Shown piece after piece: positions 1-8,750 of a stretch of 64,000 nt of DNA. The notes beneath the pieces are model-generated. The model saw only the letters and a list, made by a program, of their open reading frames with translations, was not told where the DNA came from and ran no database searches. Where the stretch lies: contig NZ_CANMWS010000023.1 in the NCBI RefSeq assembly GCF_947501665.1, positions 38,064 through 102,063 of the forward strand, written 5' to 3'. The stretch comes from an uncultured Shewanella sp. (GTDB taxonomy: Bacteria > Pseudomonadota > Gammaproteobacteria > Enterobacterales > Shewanellaceae). Position 1 is the stretch's first letter, and every line of letters starts with the position of its first letter. Both the position numbers and the translations under genes were made by a program.

Positions 1-203
1 ACGTTAGCTATAATATCATCAACCATGGCCGTATTTTCTATGCCTTGATAGCTTAGCGCCAGCATATTGTCATGATTAGGTGAGACTGTAGATTGGGTGA
101 GTATTTCATCCACTCGATGTTGGTAACTCGACAAATCCAGCGCGTTAACCACTGGCGACAACATCACAACAAGCAACAAATAAAAACAATGAAGCGGTTT
201 CAT
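1..203 (-). CDS. Exported protein of unknown function, N-terminal fragment (runs off window)
   Basis: Reading the minus strand from an ATG at 203 gives an open frame of 67 codons that continues past base 1. It begins MKPLHCFYLLLVVMLSPVVNA, a typical Sec signal peptide (basic residue, hydrophobic core, small residues before a likely VNA cleavage), followed by a polar mature part. A perfect AGGAGG lies at 211-216, seven bases ahead of the start, which makes the start convincing. I do not recognise the family from the 46 mature residues visible. The product is inferred to be periplasmic or surface-located. Confidence 0.7.
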   Translation of the reverse strand, partial: MKPLHCFYLLLVVMLSPVVNALDLSSYQHRVDEILTQSTVSPNHDNMLALSYQGIENTAMVDDIIAN

Positions 204-646
204 TAAACGTCCTCCTGACATTAAAAAGGGTGAGCTAAAGGTTCAAAACAACTTTGATTACGCTATCATTAAGCCAATGCTCATTACGCTAACCTGCTTT
301 TAATGTCACAAAAGCATCCGTTAATGTTCTGCTATGCTGTGCTATTTCCCCTTAAGAGCGCCCATTAAAAAAGCCAGTGACATGCTGTCACTGGCTTGTT
401 AGTCCACTTTTATTCAATAGCTTATCAATGCCTTATTTTAACAGATTGACAAAACTGACTATGACAATAGCCATGCTCTTCATCAAGTAGATGTTCAGTC
501 AATCGAACATAAATAAGTCATGAATTCTTCATTAACTGCCCCTCTAATCTAGGGGCTTATAGGCTTGATTGAGCGAATAATGGCAACCTGTAAAACAACT
601 AATATAACAGCTAATATGACATAGAGTATGACATTGAGTGTGTCCT
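204..646. other. Gene-less stretch between the exported protein gene and ligA
   Basis: About 440 bases with no convincing coding frame. It holds the terminator at 367-397 and a small hairpin (GCCCCT/AGGGGC) at about 538-556 without a T-run. It should also contain the promoter of the leftmost minus-strand gene just beyond base 217. No other feature is visible. Confidence 0.5.
367..397 (-). terminator. Rho-independent terminator downstream of ligA
   Basis: A 12-bp perfect inverted repeat (AAGCCAGTGACA, 3-base loop, TGTCACTGGCTT) at 371-397 is preceded on the plus strand by six A residues. Read on the minus strand, it is therefore a strong stem followed by a U-run. It lies about 250 bases past the ligA stop and would end the ligA transcript before the next minus-strand gene. 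Confidence 0.8.
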
Positions 647-2707
647 TTACGCGCCGGCTGCCAATACGGCGATTAATTCGGCCTCATCGATAATTTTCAC
701 GCCTAAATCTTGGGCTTTAGTCAACTTTGATCCTGCCGCTTCACCCGCCACTAAACAATCGGTCTTTTTCGACACACTGCCAGCGACTTTTGCACCAAGC
801 GCTTGTAGCTGAGCTTTCGCATCAGTCCGGTTCAATTGATTTAGCGTGCCCGTTAGGACCCAAGTTTGCCCTTTCAACGACAAGGCCACATCATCGACGG
901 CTTCAATAGCAGGCCAGCTAACACCCGCCTCGATGAGTTTATCGATGACTTCGACATTATGAGGCTGGCTGAAAAAGTGCACTAAGTGTTGGGCCACGAT
1001 TCCCCCCACATCTTCAACTTCAATTAACGCCTCCACAGCGGCGGCTTTTAGAGCATCTAAGGTTTTAAAATGTGCGGCCAAATTGGCCGCAGTGGCTTCA
1101 CCCACTTCACGAATACCTAAAGCATATAAGAAGCGAGCAAAGGTGGTTTGTTTGGCATCATTAATAGCACTCACCAGTTTGGTTGCCGATTTCACGCCCA
1201 TTCTGTCCAGCATAGTCATGGCCGATGCTGACACATGAAATAAGTCGGCAGGGCTTTGCACTAATTCTTTATCGATAAGCTGTTCAACCACTTTGTCGCC
1301 CATACCATCAATATTGAGCGCCTTACGTGACGCAAAATGTTTAATGGCTTCTTTACGCTGAGCTTCACAAAATAAGCCCCCAGTACAGCGGGCCACCGCT
1401 TCTCCTTCAATACGTTCAATGTCACTGTCACATACAGGACATGCTGTCGGGAAGACGATGTCTTGAAGCTCAGCCTCTTGCGGTTCATTTTCTTGTGACT
1501 CATTCTCTTTTAGCTTAGCGGCGCGATTTTCAAGTACAACGGCCACAATTTGTGGAATGACATCACCCGCACGGCGAATAATCACACTGTCACCCACTTT
1601 CACATCCAAGCGGGCAATTTCATCGGCATTATGTAAAGTCGCATTAGAGACAGTCACACCGCCCACAAAGACAGGCTTTAACCTTGCAACCGGTGTGATC
1701 GCACCGGTGCGACCTACTTGAAAGTCCACGCCTTCTAATCGGGTCATCTCTTCTTGAGCCGGAAATTTAAACGCTGTCGCCCAACGAGGGGCTTTCGCCA
1801 CAAAGCCTAAATCCAATTGAGCATCAATGTCGTTGACTTTAATCACCATGCCATCGATTTCAAATCCCAATTTATCCCGGCGACTCAAAATATCGCTGTA
1901 GTAATCCAACACCGCTTTAGGGCTGTCACATAATGCCACTTCACGGCTAACGGGAACACCCCAACTTTTTAACTGTTCAAGTTGGGCAAAATGTGTGTTT
2001 GCTAAACCCCACGTCGCGGGCTCTACTACCCCAAGGGCATAGGCATAAAAAGAAAGCGCCCGACTGGCAGTCACTTTGCTGTCAAGTTGTCTCAAACTCC
2101 CTGCCGCCGCATTACGAGGGTTAACAAACAGTTTTTCCCCTTTTGCCTTGGCTTTTTCATTGAGGGCATCAAACGCCGCTTGAGGCATAATCACTTCACC
2201 CCGAACTTCTAATAAAGGCGGAAAATCATCCCCTCTCAAGCTTAAGGGGATAGCCTTAATGGTGCGCACATTCTCGGTAATGTCTTCACCTACTAAACCA
2301 TCACCTCGCGTAGCAGCCCGTTCAAAGAGACCGTTTCGATACACAATACTCACCGCTAAGCCATCCAACTTAGGCTCACAACAATAAGTTAATGCTTTAC
2401 CTACTCTGTCTGTCAGGCGTTTATTAAAGGCATCAAACTCGATTTCGTTAAACACATTATCTAAGCTCAACATCCGTTTTAAATGCGTAATTTGATCAAA
2501 CTTGAGCAGCGCTTCTCCACCTACGCGCTGTGTAGGCGAGTCTTCAAAACGATACTCGGGGTGAGCTTGTTCTAATAATGTTAATTGCTTAATTAAACGA
2601 TCGTACTCAGCATCTGGAATACTAGGGTTATCATCCACATAATAACGGTAATTATGAGCATTGATTAATTGTGTCAATGCCGCTATTTCAGTTTGTACTG
2701 AGTTCAT
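647..2707 (-). CDS. ligA: NAD-dependent DNA ligase LigA
   Basis: Seals nicks between Okazaki fragments and in repair, using NAD+ as adenylate donor. The adenylation motif EPKLDG carries the nucleophilic lysine (about residue 113 from the chosen start). An OB-fold follows, then a four-cysteine zinc finger (CPVC...CTGGLFC), helix-hairpin-helix repeats and a C-terminal BRCT domain (LKGQTWVLTGTL, DCLVAGEAAGSKL). I chose the ATG at 2707 (MNSVQTEIAAL, 686 residues). The frame could start at a TTG at 2722, but the ATG has a GGGA at suitable spacing. An acidic insert rich in ENESQENEPQE precedes the zinc finger. It is last in the smc-zipA-ligA cluster on this strand. Identification is essentially certain. 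Confidence 0.97.
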   Translation of the reverse strand: MNSVQTEIAALTQLINAHNYRYYVDDNPSIPDAEYDRLIKQLTLLEQAHPEYRFEDSPTQRVGGEALLKFDQITHLKRMLSLDNVFNEIEFDAFNKRLTDRVGKALTYCCEPKLDGLAVSIVYRNGLFERAATRGDGLVGEDITENVRTIKAIPLSLRGDDFPPLLEVRGEVIMPQAAFDALNEKAKAKGEKLFVNPRNAAAGSLRQLDSKVTASRALSFYAYALGVVEPATWGLANTHFAQLEQLKSWGVPVSREVALCDSPKAVLDYYSDILSRRDKLGFEIDGMVIKVNDIDAQLDLGFVAKAPRWATAFKFPAQEEMTRLEGVDFQVGRTGAITPVARLKPVFVGGVTVSNATLHNADEIARLDVKVGDSVIIRRAGDVIPQIVAVVLENRAAKLKENESQENEPQEAELQDIVFPTACPVCDSDIERIEGEAVARCTGGLFCEAQRKEAIKHFASRKALNIDGMGDKVVEQLIDKELVQSPADLFHVSASAMTMLDRMGVKSATKLVSAINDAKQTTFARFLYALGIREVGEATAANLAAHFKTLDALKAAAVEALIEVEDVGGIVAQHLVHFFSQPHNVEVIDKLIEAGVSWPAIEAVDDVALSLKGQTWVLTGTLNQLNRTDAKAQLQALGAKVAGSVSKKTDCLVAGEAAGSKLTKAQDLGVKIIDEAELIAVLAAGA

Positions 2708-2731
2708 TAAATTCAATCCCAAAAATAAATC

Positions 2732-2754
2732 AGGCTGTGCTTATCGCACAGCCT
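2732..2754 (-). terminator. Hairpin between zipA and ligA, possible partial terminator
   Basis: A 9-bp perfect stem (AGGCTGTGC / GCACAGCCT) with a 5-base loop lies between the zipA stop and the ligA start. On the minus strand it is followed by GATTTATTTTTG, a broken T-tract. It may reduce read-through from zipA into ligA rather than stop it fully. Confidence 0.5.
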
Positions 2755-2776
2755 CTAAAAAAATGAAAAAAGTGGA

Positions 2777-4000
2777 TTACGCCGATAGCGCTAATTGATT
2801 TTTAATACGTTGTAAGTATGCTTGCTTAGTCGACTCAAGCCAACGTTCTCGGCCGCCATCAAGCACTTGCCCCTGTAAATCATCGGCAATTTGATGGGCA
2901 CAATTGAGCATGATAGAAAAATTCATCAAGGCATCGCCATAACACGGCAAGGTCATGAATAAAACGACCCCTTGCGTATTAAACTGCTCCATATGATCGG
3001 GATTAAATACACCAGGTTTTACCATGTTAGCCAATGAAAACAGGACTTGCTCTTTACCCGCATTATCTTGATGGCGATGAAAAATATTCATCTCCCCAAA
3101 TTTAAAGTTCAAGGCCAGTAAACAAGGAAGCAGTTCTGCACCATTAAAAATCTCTCCTTCCTTGGCTGTGACATGTAACACCAACACATCTTGTGGCTCT
3201 GAGGTTTCACTCACTTCCTCTTTTTGTTCTTGCGGTAATGCTTCTTGAGCTTTTGATGTATTGTTCACTGATTGATGTTCTGAGCCCAGCACCTGAGATT
3301 GGCTTTGACTTGATGCAGCACTGTACAGCGAAGCTTGTTGCTGAGAGCCTTCAGCAATAACGTCTTGTTTTCCTTGCTCAGCCTCTTGCTCAGCCTCTTG
3401 CTCAGCATAACCAAACAGAAGCGCATCTTGATGAGCCAATGTATCCACTTGTCTGCTCTTTAACGGCGCTTCTTTGATGCTTTTCTCTGGTGTTCTCTTC
3501 TCATTAGGGAAGGGCTCAGAAATACCTGGCATCTCAGTTAAGTGTTCAATATCAACCTGATGTTCTGCTAAAGGCTCTGGTTGAGATGAAGCCACATTTT
3601 GTGACGCTATCACTTGAGCCGACTCAACATCTTCTTGCCTGTGCACAGGCCTGCCACCCGTCCCCACTGGCTCTGTCCGTTGAGGAGATGAACGATGTTC
3701 TTGAGTGGGCGTCATCACGGCAGATTGTTGCCCTCTTCCTCTCGTGGCCTTTGACTCTCTTTGAACAGGATTCATATTCGGCGAAACCCTAGGCTTGGCT
3801 TTACTCACCCTCACTTTTCCAATTCCATCAGCATCAAAACCATCAGCATCTCTGTCAGTTTTCTCCGTAAAACATCCTTTTTGCGATACTTCTTTCAATG
3901 ATTTTGGTTGCTGTTTTCTAATGGACCAAAAACCATGCACAAGCACTGCGATAATTGCTATCGCACCTAATATAAGCAATACCAGTTGCAAATTTTCCAT
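2777..4000 (-). CDS. zipA: Cell division protein ZipA
   Basis: Inner-membrane division protein that tethers FtsZ at midcell. The N-terminus is a single membrane anchor (MENLQLVLLILGAIAIIAVLVHG) with a short basic stretch after it. A long Gln/Glu/Ser/Pro-rich linker spans about residues 40-265 and includes the low-complexity stretch QEAEQEAEQ. The C-terminal FtsZ-binding domain covers about the last 140 residues (VLVLHVTAKEGEIFNGAEL, HMEQFNTQGVVLFMTLP). At 407 residues it is somewhat longer than E. coli ZipA because of the linker. It lies 23 bases downstream of smc, so the two are probably co-transcribed. High confidence. Confidence 0.95.
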   Translation of the reverse strand: MENLQLVLLILGAIAIIAVLVHGFWSIRKQQPKSLKEVSQKGCFTEKTDRDADGFDADGIGKVRVSKAKPRVSPNMNPVQRESKATRGRGQQSAVMTPTQEHRSSPQRTEPVGTGGRPVHRQEDVESAQVIASQNVASSQPEPLAEHQVDIEHLTEMPGISEPFPNEKRTPEKSIKEAPLKSRQVDTLAHQDALLFGYAEQEAEQEAEQGKQDVIAEGSQQQASLYSAASSQSQSQVLGSEHQSVNNTSKAQEALPQEQKEEVSETSEPQDVLVLHVTAKEGEIFNGAELLPCLLALNFKFGEMNIFHRHQDNAGKEQVLFSLANMVKPGVFNPDHMEQFNTQGVVLFMTLPCYGDALMNFSIMLNCAHQIADDLQGQVLDGGRERWLESTKQAYLQRIKNQLALSA

Positions 4001-4023
4001 TGGCTACCCTGTCTTTCCTATGT

Positions 4024-7000
4024 TTATTCTGCGTCAGCCATCGCTAACGCTTCATCAATATCTACCGCAACTATGCGTGACACACCGGGTTCATGCATAG
4101 TAACGCCAATAAGTTGATCTGCCAGCTCCATGGTGATCTTATTATGGCTAATATAAATAAACTGTACCGTTTGCGACATTTCTTTCACCAAACGGCAAAA
4201 ACGTTCGACATTGGCATCATCTAAAGGTGCATCAACTTCATCTAGCATACAAAAAGGCGCTGGATTCAGTCTAAATATAGCAAAAACTAAAGATAATGCT
4301 GTTAACGCTTTCTCCCCACCTGACAGCAAATGTATCGTACTGTTCTTTTTACCCGGTGGTCTTGCCATAATAGTGACACCTGTTTCTAACAGATCATCGT
4401 CTGTCAACGCTAAATATGCGCTGCCTCCACCAAATACTTTAGGGAACAGTTGCCCTAAATCTTGGTTCACTTTATCGAAGGTTTCTTTAAAACGAACTTT
4501 GGTTTCTTTATCAATTTTATTGATAGCAGCTTCAAGACTCTTTAATGCTTGATGTAAGTCTTGATCTTGACTATCTAAATAATGTTTACGTTCACTTTGT
4601 TGTTCATATTCTTCAATTGCTGCAAGGTTAATGGCCCCCAGAGCCGAAATGCGTTGTCGCAATGCTCCCAATGCTTTTTGGCGCTTGTGTGACGAATATT
4701 CACAATCTAGATTTTCCATCACATCGGACACATCAATATTATGCTCTTTCAACAAGCTCATTTGGCTATTAATTTGTCCGTTAATTCCCTCACGACGCAA
4801 TTTTATCGCACTCATGGATTGCGTCAACTCGTTAACCTTAGCCTGCCATTGCTTTCTATCCTGAGTGACACTATCACATGACAACTGAATGTGGGCTTGT
4901 TGAGCACGGATCTCGGTTAATTTTTCATCTTTTAATGCTTGTTCAGCCAACACTTGTGAAAGCTTACCCTGTAACTGCTCTATACTATCAATCTCTTGAT
5001 TCGCATTTTGTTCACATTGAGTTTGCTTAAGCTTGGATTTTGCCGACTGCAGTTCTTTGATGCTGAGAGCATGTTGATCTATTTTTTGTTGATTAACCGC
5101 TAATTGCATCGTCAATGATTGCAACTGATTTAACGAATGTTGATAACAACTGTCGGACTGAGTTAGCGATGTGTTTTTTTCATTTAATTGGCATTGTTCG
5201 ACCTTCCTTGTCTCTTCTAATTGATGTTTTTTATCTCGCTCTATCCCTAAACTACCGTTTAATACACTCTGCTCAGCAGACAACGCATCTATTCTCGAGC
5301 GTTCTGTGACCATTTCAGCGGTTAGACTTTGATTATCTTGTTGTAATTGCTCAAGCTGTTCTTGATTATGCGCTTGTTGCTGCGCCCTTTCAGTCATTTT
5401 TGAAGTCAAAGAGGCAATACTTAGCTGGCAAGCTTGTAACACCTCTCGGTTATCCCCTTGCCGCGCATTGAGCTCTGCCAAACACTCTTGGGTTTCTTCT
5501 AAGGCTTGATGAACTTGTATTAAACCTTGCTTAAGCTCTGCCACATGGGCGATTAATTCACTTTGCTCACGCTTGAGCTGCACCCAAGCGACATTATCAC
5601 TGGCCGTGGCTTTCTTGAGCACAAAACCTTGCCCAATCATAAACCCATCGGCAGTGACCATCATGTCATCACTTTTCAGCTCAGGTAACAGCGCTAATGC
5701 GGCAGCCTTATCATTCACCCAATGAACGTGGGTTAACCAAGGAGAAAGATTCACTTTGGCTTGAATGACCTCATCCTTATAAAGATCATGTAAAGTAAAC
5801 CCTTCTTGATGCGCCCCCACAAGCGTCGGCATATTGAGTAAACCATCAAATACCCATTCCACCGCTTTTTCCCAGCCGGGCTTAACCTCTAATTGTTGCC
5901 ACAATGCTTGCTCAGTCTGCACGTTATCTTCAGTATGTAACAAACTCTCTACCACACTTAACCGGCCTTGCTTTTCTGCCAGAGACTGATTCAGCAAAGA
6001 TTCCTCGGCTTGAATAGAGTTTTTTGCTTGGCTTTGCGCCGTAATTTGCCCTTGAATATCTTGTGCCAGTGACGTGTACTTCTCACGCTGATGCTGTTTG
6101 TCTTTGAGTTGTTGCGCCCACTGCGGGGATTCATCTTCAAGCAAACGTGCCTGCAATACCTGTATTTGCTCGGCGGTTTTTTCTTGTTGACGCAATTTTT
6201 GACGGTAAATAACCTGATGATGTTCATGTTGTTTACTGGTTAACTCAAAAGACAACGTCAGCTGACTCACAACATCATTTTGTTGTTTAAGCGCCTCATT
6301 GAGGCGAGTCATTTTTTCATTTAATTGTACAAGTACTGACTTATTGTCACTCAACGCGACCTGCATATAGGTATGGTCAGCCTGATGTTTTTCAATCTCT
6401 ATTTGCAAGCCTTTATGGATTTGCTCATCATGCTGGTGCTTTTTTTCAAGTCCTGTCATCGCGGTATTTAACTCGCTCAGGCGTGATTGTAAACTCTGTT
6501 CTTGCTGCTGACGATGGCTTAATGCCTGCTCAAGTTGGTTGATATGGTTTTTGGCTAAATAGCATGCTTCTACTTGGGTTTGTTCTTCTTTATCGAGCTG
6601 ATTTAATGAGACTTGCCACTGAGTCAAGGATAATTCCAACGCTTGTAATTTCGCCGACTCCGCTGCCATGGTTAACTCAAGTTCACTCAACTGTGATGTT
6701 AAAGTATCACTTTGATCTTGAAGTTCTTGATAACGCATGACTAACAGCTGTGCTTCTTGTTGTCGTTCAGTCTGCTTTAACTGCCGATATTCAAGCGCCA
6801 CTTTTGATTGCTCTGAAAGTTTTTCTAATTGCTTTGCAAGTTCAATGCGAATATCACTGAGTCGTTCTAAATTTTCTCGAGTATGACGCATGCGGTTTTC
6901 AGTTTCACGGCGACGTTCTTTATAACGGGAGATCCCCGCCGCTTCTTCAATAAACACCCTAAGCTCTTGAGGTTTAGATTCGATGAGTCTAGAGATGGTG

Positions 7001-7440
7001 CCTTGTTCAATGATGGCATAACTGCGCGGACCTAGGCCCGTTCCCATAAACAAATCAGTAATATCTCGGCGGCGGCACTTTTGCCCATTTAAGAAATAAT
7101 GAGAATCTCCTTCTCGGCTCACTTGACGTTTGACCGCAATCGCTTGATAACTGGCATACTCGCCTAATAAACGACCATCAATATTTTCAAACGACAGCTC
7201 GACACTGGCCACAGAAACAGGCCGGCGGGCAGTGGAACCATTAAAAATGACATCTGTCATGGCTTCACCACGCAGATTTTTAGCTGAACTCTCACCCAGC
7301 ACCCACCTTACGGCATCAATCACATTGGATTTGCCGCAGCCATTAGGGCCAACGATGGCTGTCAGTGGATGAATAAAAGGGATTTTAGTGACATCAGTGA
7401 ACGACTTAAATCCTGCCAATTTTATCTGTTTGAGTCTCAT
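4024..7440 (-). CDS. smc: Chromosome segregation ATPase SMC
   Basis: Condensin-type ATPase that organises and segregates the chromosome with ScpA and ScpB (neither is in this window). The head starts MRLKQIKLAGFKSFTD, with Walker A GPNGCGKSN at residues 31-39. Two long Gln/Glu/Lys-rich coiled coils flank a hinge near residues 490-620. The C-terminal head has the signature LSGGEKAL at about 1039 and Walker B FCMLDEVDAP with D1067/E1068. The length of 1138 is normal for the gammaproteobacterial form. It is the first gene of the smc-zipA-ligA group and divergent from cysZ across a 227-254 base gap. The ribosome-binding site is weak. Confidence 0.97.
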   Translation of the reverse strand: MRLKQIKLAGFKSFTDVTKIPFIHPLTAIVGPNGCGKSNVIDAVRWVLGESSAKNLRGEAMTDVIFNGSTARRPVSVASVELSFENIDGRLLGEYASYQAIAVKRQVSREGDSHYFLNGQKCRRRDITDLFMGTGLGPRSYAIIEQGTISRLIESKPQELRVFIEEAAGISRYKERRRETENRMRHTRENLERLSDIRIELAKQLEKLSEQSKVALEYRQLKQTERQQEAQLLVMRYQELQDQSDTLTSQLSELELTMAAESAKLQALELSLTQWQVSLNQLDKEEQTQVEACYLAKNHINQLEQALSHRQQQEQSLQSRLSELNTAMTGLEKKHQHDEQIHKGLQIEIEKHQADHTYMQVALSDNKSVLVQLNEKMTRLNEALKQQNDVVSQLTLSFELTSKQHEHHQVIYRQKLRQQEKTAEQIQVLQARLLEDESPQWAQQLKDKQHQREKYTSLAQDIQGQITAQSQAKNSIQAEESLLNQSLAEKQGRLSVVESLLHTEDNVQTEQALWQQLEVKPGWEKAVEWVFDGLLNMPTLVGAHQEGFTLHDLYKDEVIQAKVNLSPWLTHVHWVNDKAAALALLPELKSDDMMVTADGFMIGQGFVLKKATASDNVAWVQLKREQSELIAHVAELKQGLIQVHQALEETQECLAELNARQGDNREVLQACQLSIASLTSKMTERAQQQAHNQEQLEQLQQDNQSLTAEMVTERSRIDALSAEQSVLNGSLGIERDKKHQLEETRKVEQCQLNEKNTSLTQSDSCYQHSLNQLQSLTMQLAVNQQKIDQHALSIKELQSAKSKLKQTQCEQNANQEIDSIEQLQGKLSQVLAEQALKDEKLTEIRAQQAHIQLSCDSVTQDRKQWQAKVNELTQSMSAIKLRREGINGQINSQMSLLKEHNIDVSDVMENLDCEYSSHKRQKALGALRQRISALGAINLAAIEEYEQQSERKHYLDSQDQDLHQALKSLEAAINKIDKETKVRFKETFDKVNQDLGQLFPKVFGGGSAYLALTDDDLLETGVTIMARPPGKKNSTIHLLSGGEKALTALSLVFAIFRLNPAPFCMLDEVDAPLDDANVERFCRLVKEMSQTVQFIYISHNKITMELADQLIGVTMHEPGVSRIVAVDIDEALAMADAE

Positions 7441-7685
7441 GTTGTCAGTGTGTCGGTCATGTCAGAACTAGAACTTGCATCACGTCCTAAAGGGTTAATA
7501 TACTCAAAATGATGCATTCAAGCTCCCTTGGATAATGCAAGTATAGATAAAAATAAGAATATCTCTGCACTTTACCAAAGCCTGCCGTAATTTGTAATGC
7601 TTTTATTGCCTGATCGGCGCTTTTAACTTGTCATCTCAGGCCTAGTGGAACACAATCTAAGCATTTAGTGTCAAATTCAACAAAT

Positions 7686-8468
7686 ATGGACTTTATGGAA
7701 CCTCAAAATCAATCAAACAAAAAAAGCGGCGTGAATTATTTTCTCATGGGATTTAGTCTCATCAAACGTCCGGGATTGCGCCGCTTTGTTTTTATTCCTC
7801 TGCTTATCAATTTGATCCTTTTCAGCGGATTATTCTATCTGGCTGTTAATCAATTAACCCATGTGTTTGATTGGCTCTCAGCACAACTGCCCAGTTACTT
7901 AAGTTGGCTCAATTTTATTTTATGGCCACTGGCTATTATCACCCTACTGGTTGTCTCTTCTTTCATCTTTAGTTCCGTCATGAATTGGCTTGCCGCCCCT
8001 TTTAATGGTTTACTGGCCGAAAAGGTCGAACAATTACTATCGGGTCAGTCAATGAATACTGGCTCAAATCTGGACGTGATTAAAGATATTCCCCGTACAC
8101 TTTCTCGTGAGTGGATAAAACTGAAATATTACCTTCCACGTGCTTTGGTATTTTTAATTTTGTTTTGGGTGCCTTTACTTGGTCAAACTGTCGCCCCTGT
8201 TTTGTGGTTCTTGTTTACCGCATGGATGATGGCCATTCAATATTGTGATTATCCTTTTGATAATCACAAAGTGCCTTTCAGTGATATGAAAACGGCATTA
8301 ACACAAAATAAAGGTAGCAGCTTTAGTTTTGGCGCTATGGTCACTTTATTTTCAATGATCCCTATTATTAACTTCATTGTGATGCCTGTCGCCATTTGTG
8401 GCGCAACAGCAATGTGGAATGATAAATATCGTGCTGATTATAAAAATTCATTGATAGCGCCAGATTAA
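7686..8468 (+). CDS. cysZ: Sulfate transporter CysZ
   Basis: Inner-membrane protein supplying sulfate for cysteine synthesis. It closely follows the E. coli CysZ pattern: a hydrophobic segment after GLRRFVFIPLLINL, then WLAAPFNGLLAE, a central PRALVFLILFWVPLLGQTV segment, AIQYCDYPFDNHKVPF, and the end PVAICGATAMWNDKYR. Several membrane helices are evident. The start is uncertain. An in-frame GTG at 7668 and ATGs at 7686 and 7695 are possible and none has a good Shine-Dalgarno; I give the first ATG. cysK follows in the same direction, as in enterobacteria, after a 278-base gap with its own regulatory features. Confidence 0.93.
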   Translation: MDFMEPQNQSNKKSGVNYFLMGFSLIKRPGLRRFVFIPLLINLILFSGLFYLAVNQLTHVFDWLSAQLPSYLSWLNFILWPLAIITLLVVSSFIFSSVMNWLAAPFNGLLAEKVEQLLSGQSMNTGSNLDVIKDIPRTLSREWIKLKYYLPRALVFLILFWVPLLGQTVAPVLWFLFTAWMMAIQYCDYPFDNHKVPFSDMKTALTQNKGSSFSFGAMVTLFSMIPIINFIVMPVAICGATAMWNDKYRADYKNSLIAPD

Positions 8469-8498
8469 CGGCCTCAAAAAACAGTGTATTAAAATAAA

Positions 8499-8528
8499 GC
8501 GCATACTGCTTAAAATAAAAGTATGCGC
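8499..8528 (+). other. Hairpin downstream of cysZ
   Basis: Inverted repeat GCGCATACT / AGTATGCGC (9 bp, 12-base loop) 30 bases past the cysZ stop. No T-run follows on the plus strand, so it is at best a weak terminator or an mRNA 3'-end stabiliser that separates cysZ from cysK expression. Confidence 0.4.
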
Positions 8529-8653
8529 AATACTTAACCAAACCCTATAGCTAAATCACTGCCAGTATCGCCATATTTCATTTTAGCCAATACTAATTAA
8601 CACTATGAGAAAAAAGTTTTTTTTTATAACATAGAATATACAACAGACTTTTA

Positions 8654-8668
8654 ATAACCAAAAGTTAT
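8654..8668. promoter_or_regulatory. LysR-type dyad upstream of cysK (candidate CysB site)
   Basis: The 15-base dyad ATAAC-CAAAA-GTTAT contains the T-N11-A spacing typical of LysR-family operators. It lies about 80 bases ahead of cysK. CysB, a LysR-type activator, controls cysK in enterobacteria, so a CysB role is a reasonable guess. The sequence alone cannot prove it. Confidence 0.3.
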
Positions 8669-8711
8669 AAAGAAGAACAAACAATCACTTCTATTGGCGC
8701 TCAAGGAGATT

Positions 8712-8750
8712 ATGCTTGGGAGGTCCACAAAAAAGGAAAGTAGCTCATGA
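8712..8750 (+). CDS. Putative 12-residue serine-rich leader peptide upstream of and overlapping cysK
   Basis: A short frame MLGRSTKKESSS starts at ATG 8712, four bases after a strong AAGGAG (8703-8708). It ends with a TGA at 8748-8750 that overlaps the cysK ATG (8747-8749) as ATGA. The cysK Shine-Dalgarno (AAAGGAAAG) lies inside this frame, so the ribosome on the leader would cover or open it. The last three codons before the stop are all serine (AGT AGC TCA) and a fourth serine lies earlier. CysK consumes O-acetylserine, which is made from serine. Coupling of cysK translation to the leader is an inference. Nothing here proves that the peptide is made. Confidence 0.4.
   Translation: MLGRSTKKESSS

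Noticed and set aside
3361..3420. Repeat in the zipA linker
   Set aside because: The QEAEQEAEQ stretch is low-complexity linker coding, typical for ZipA and not a separate element.
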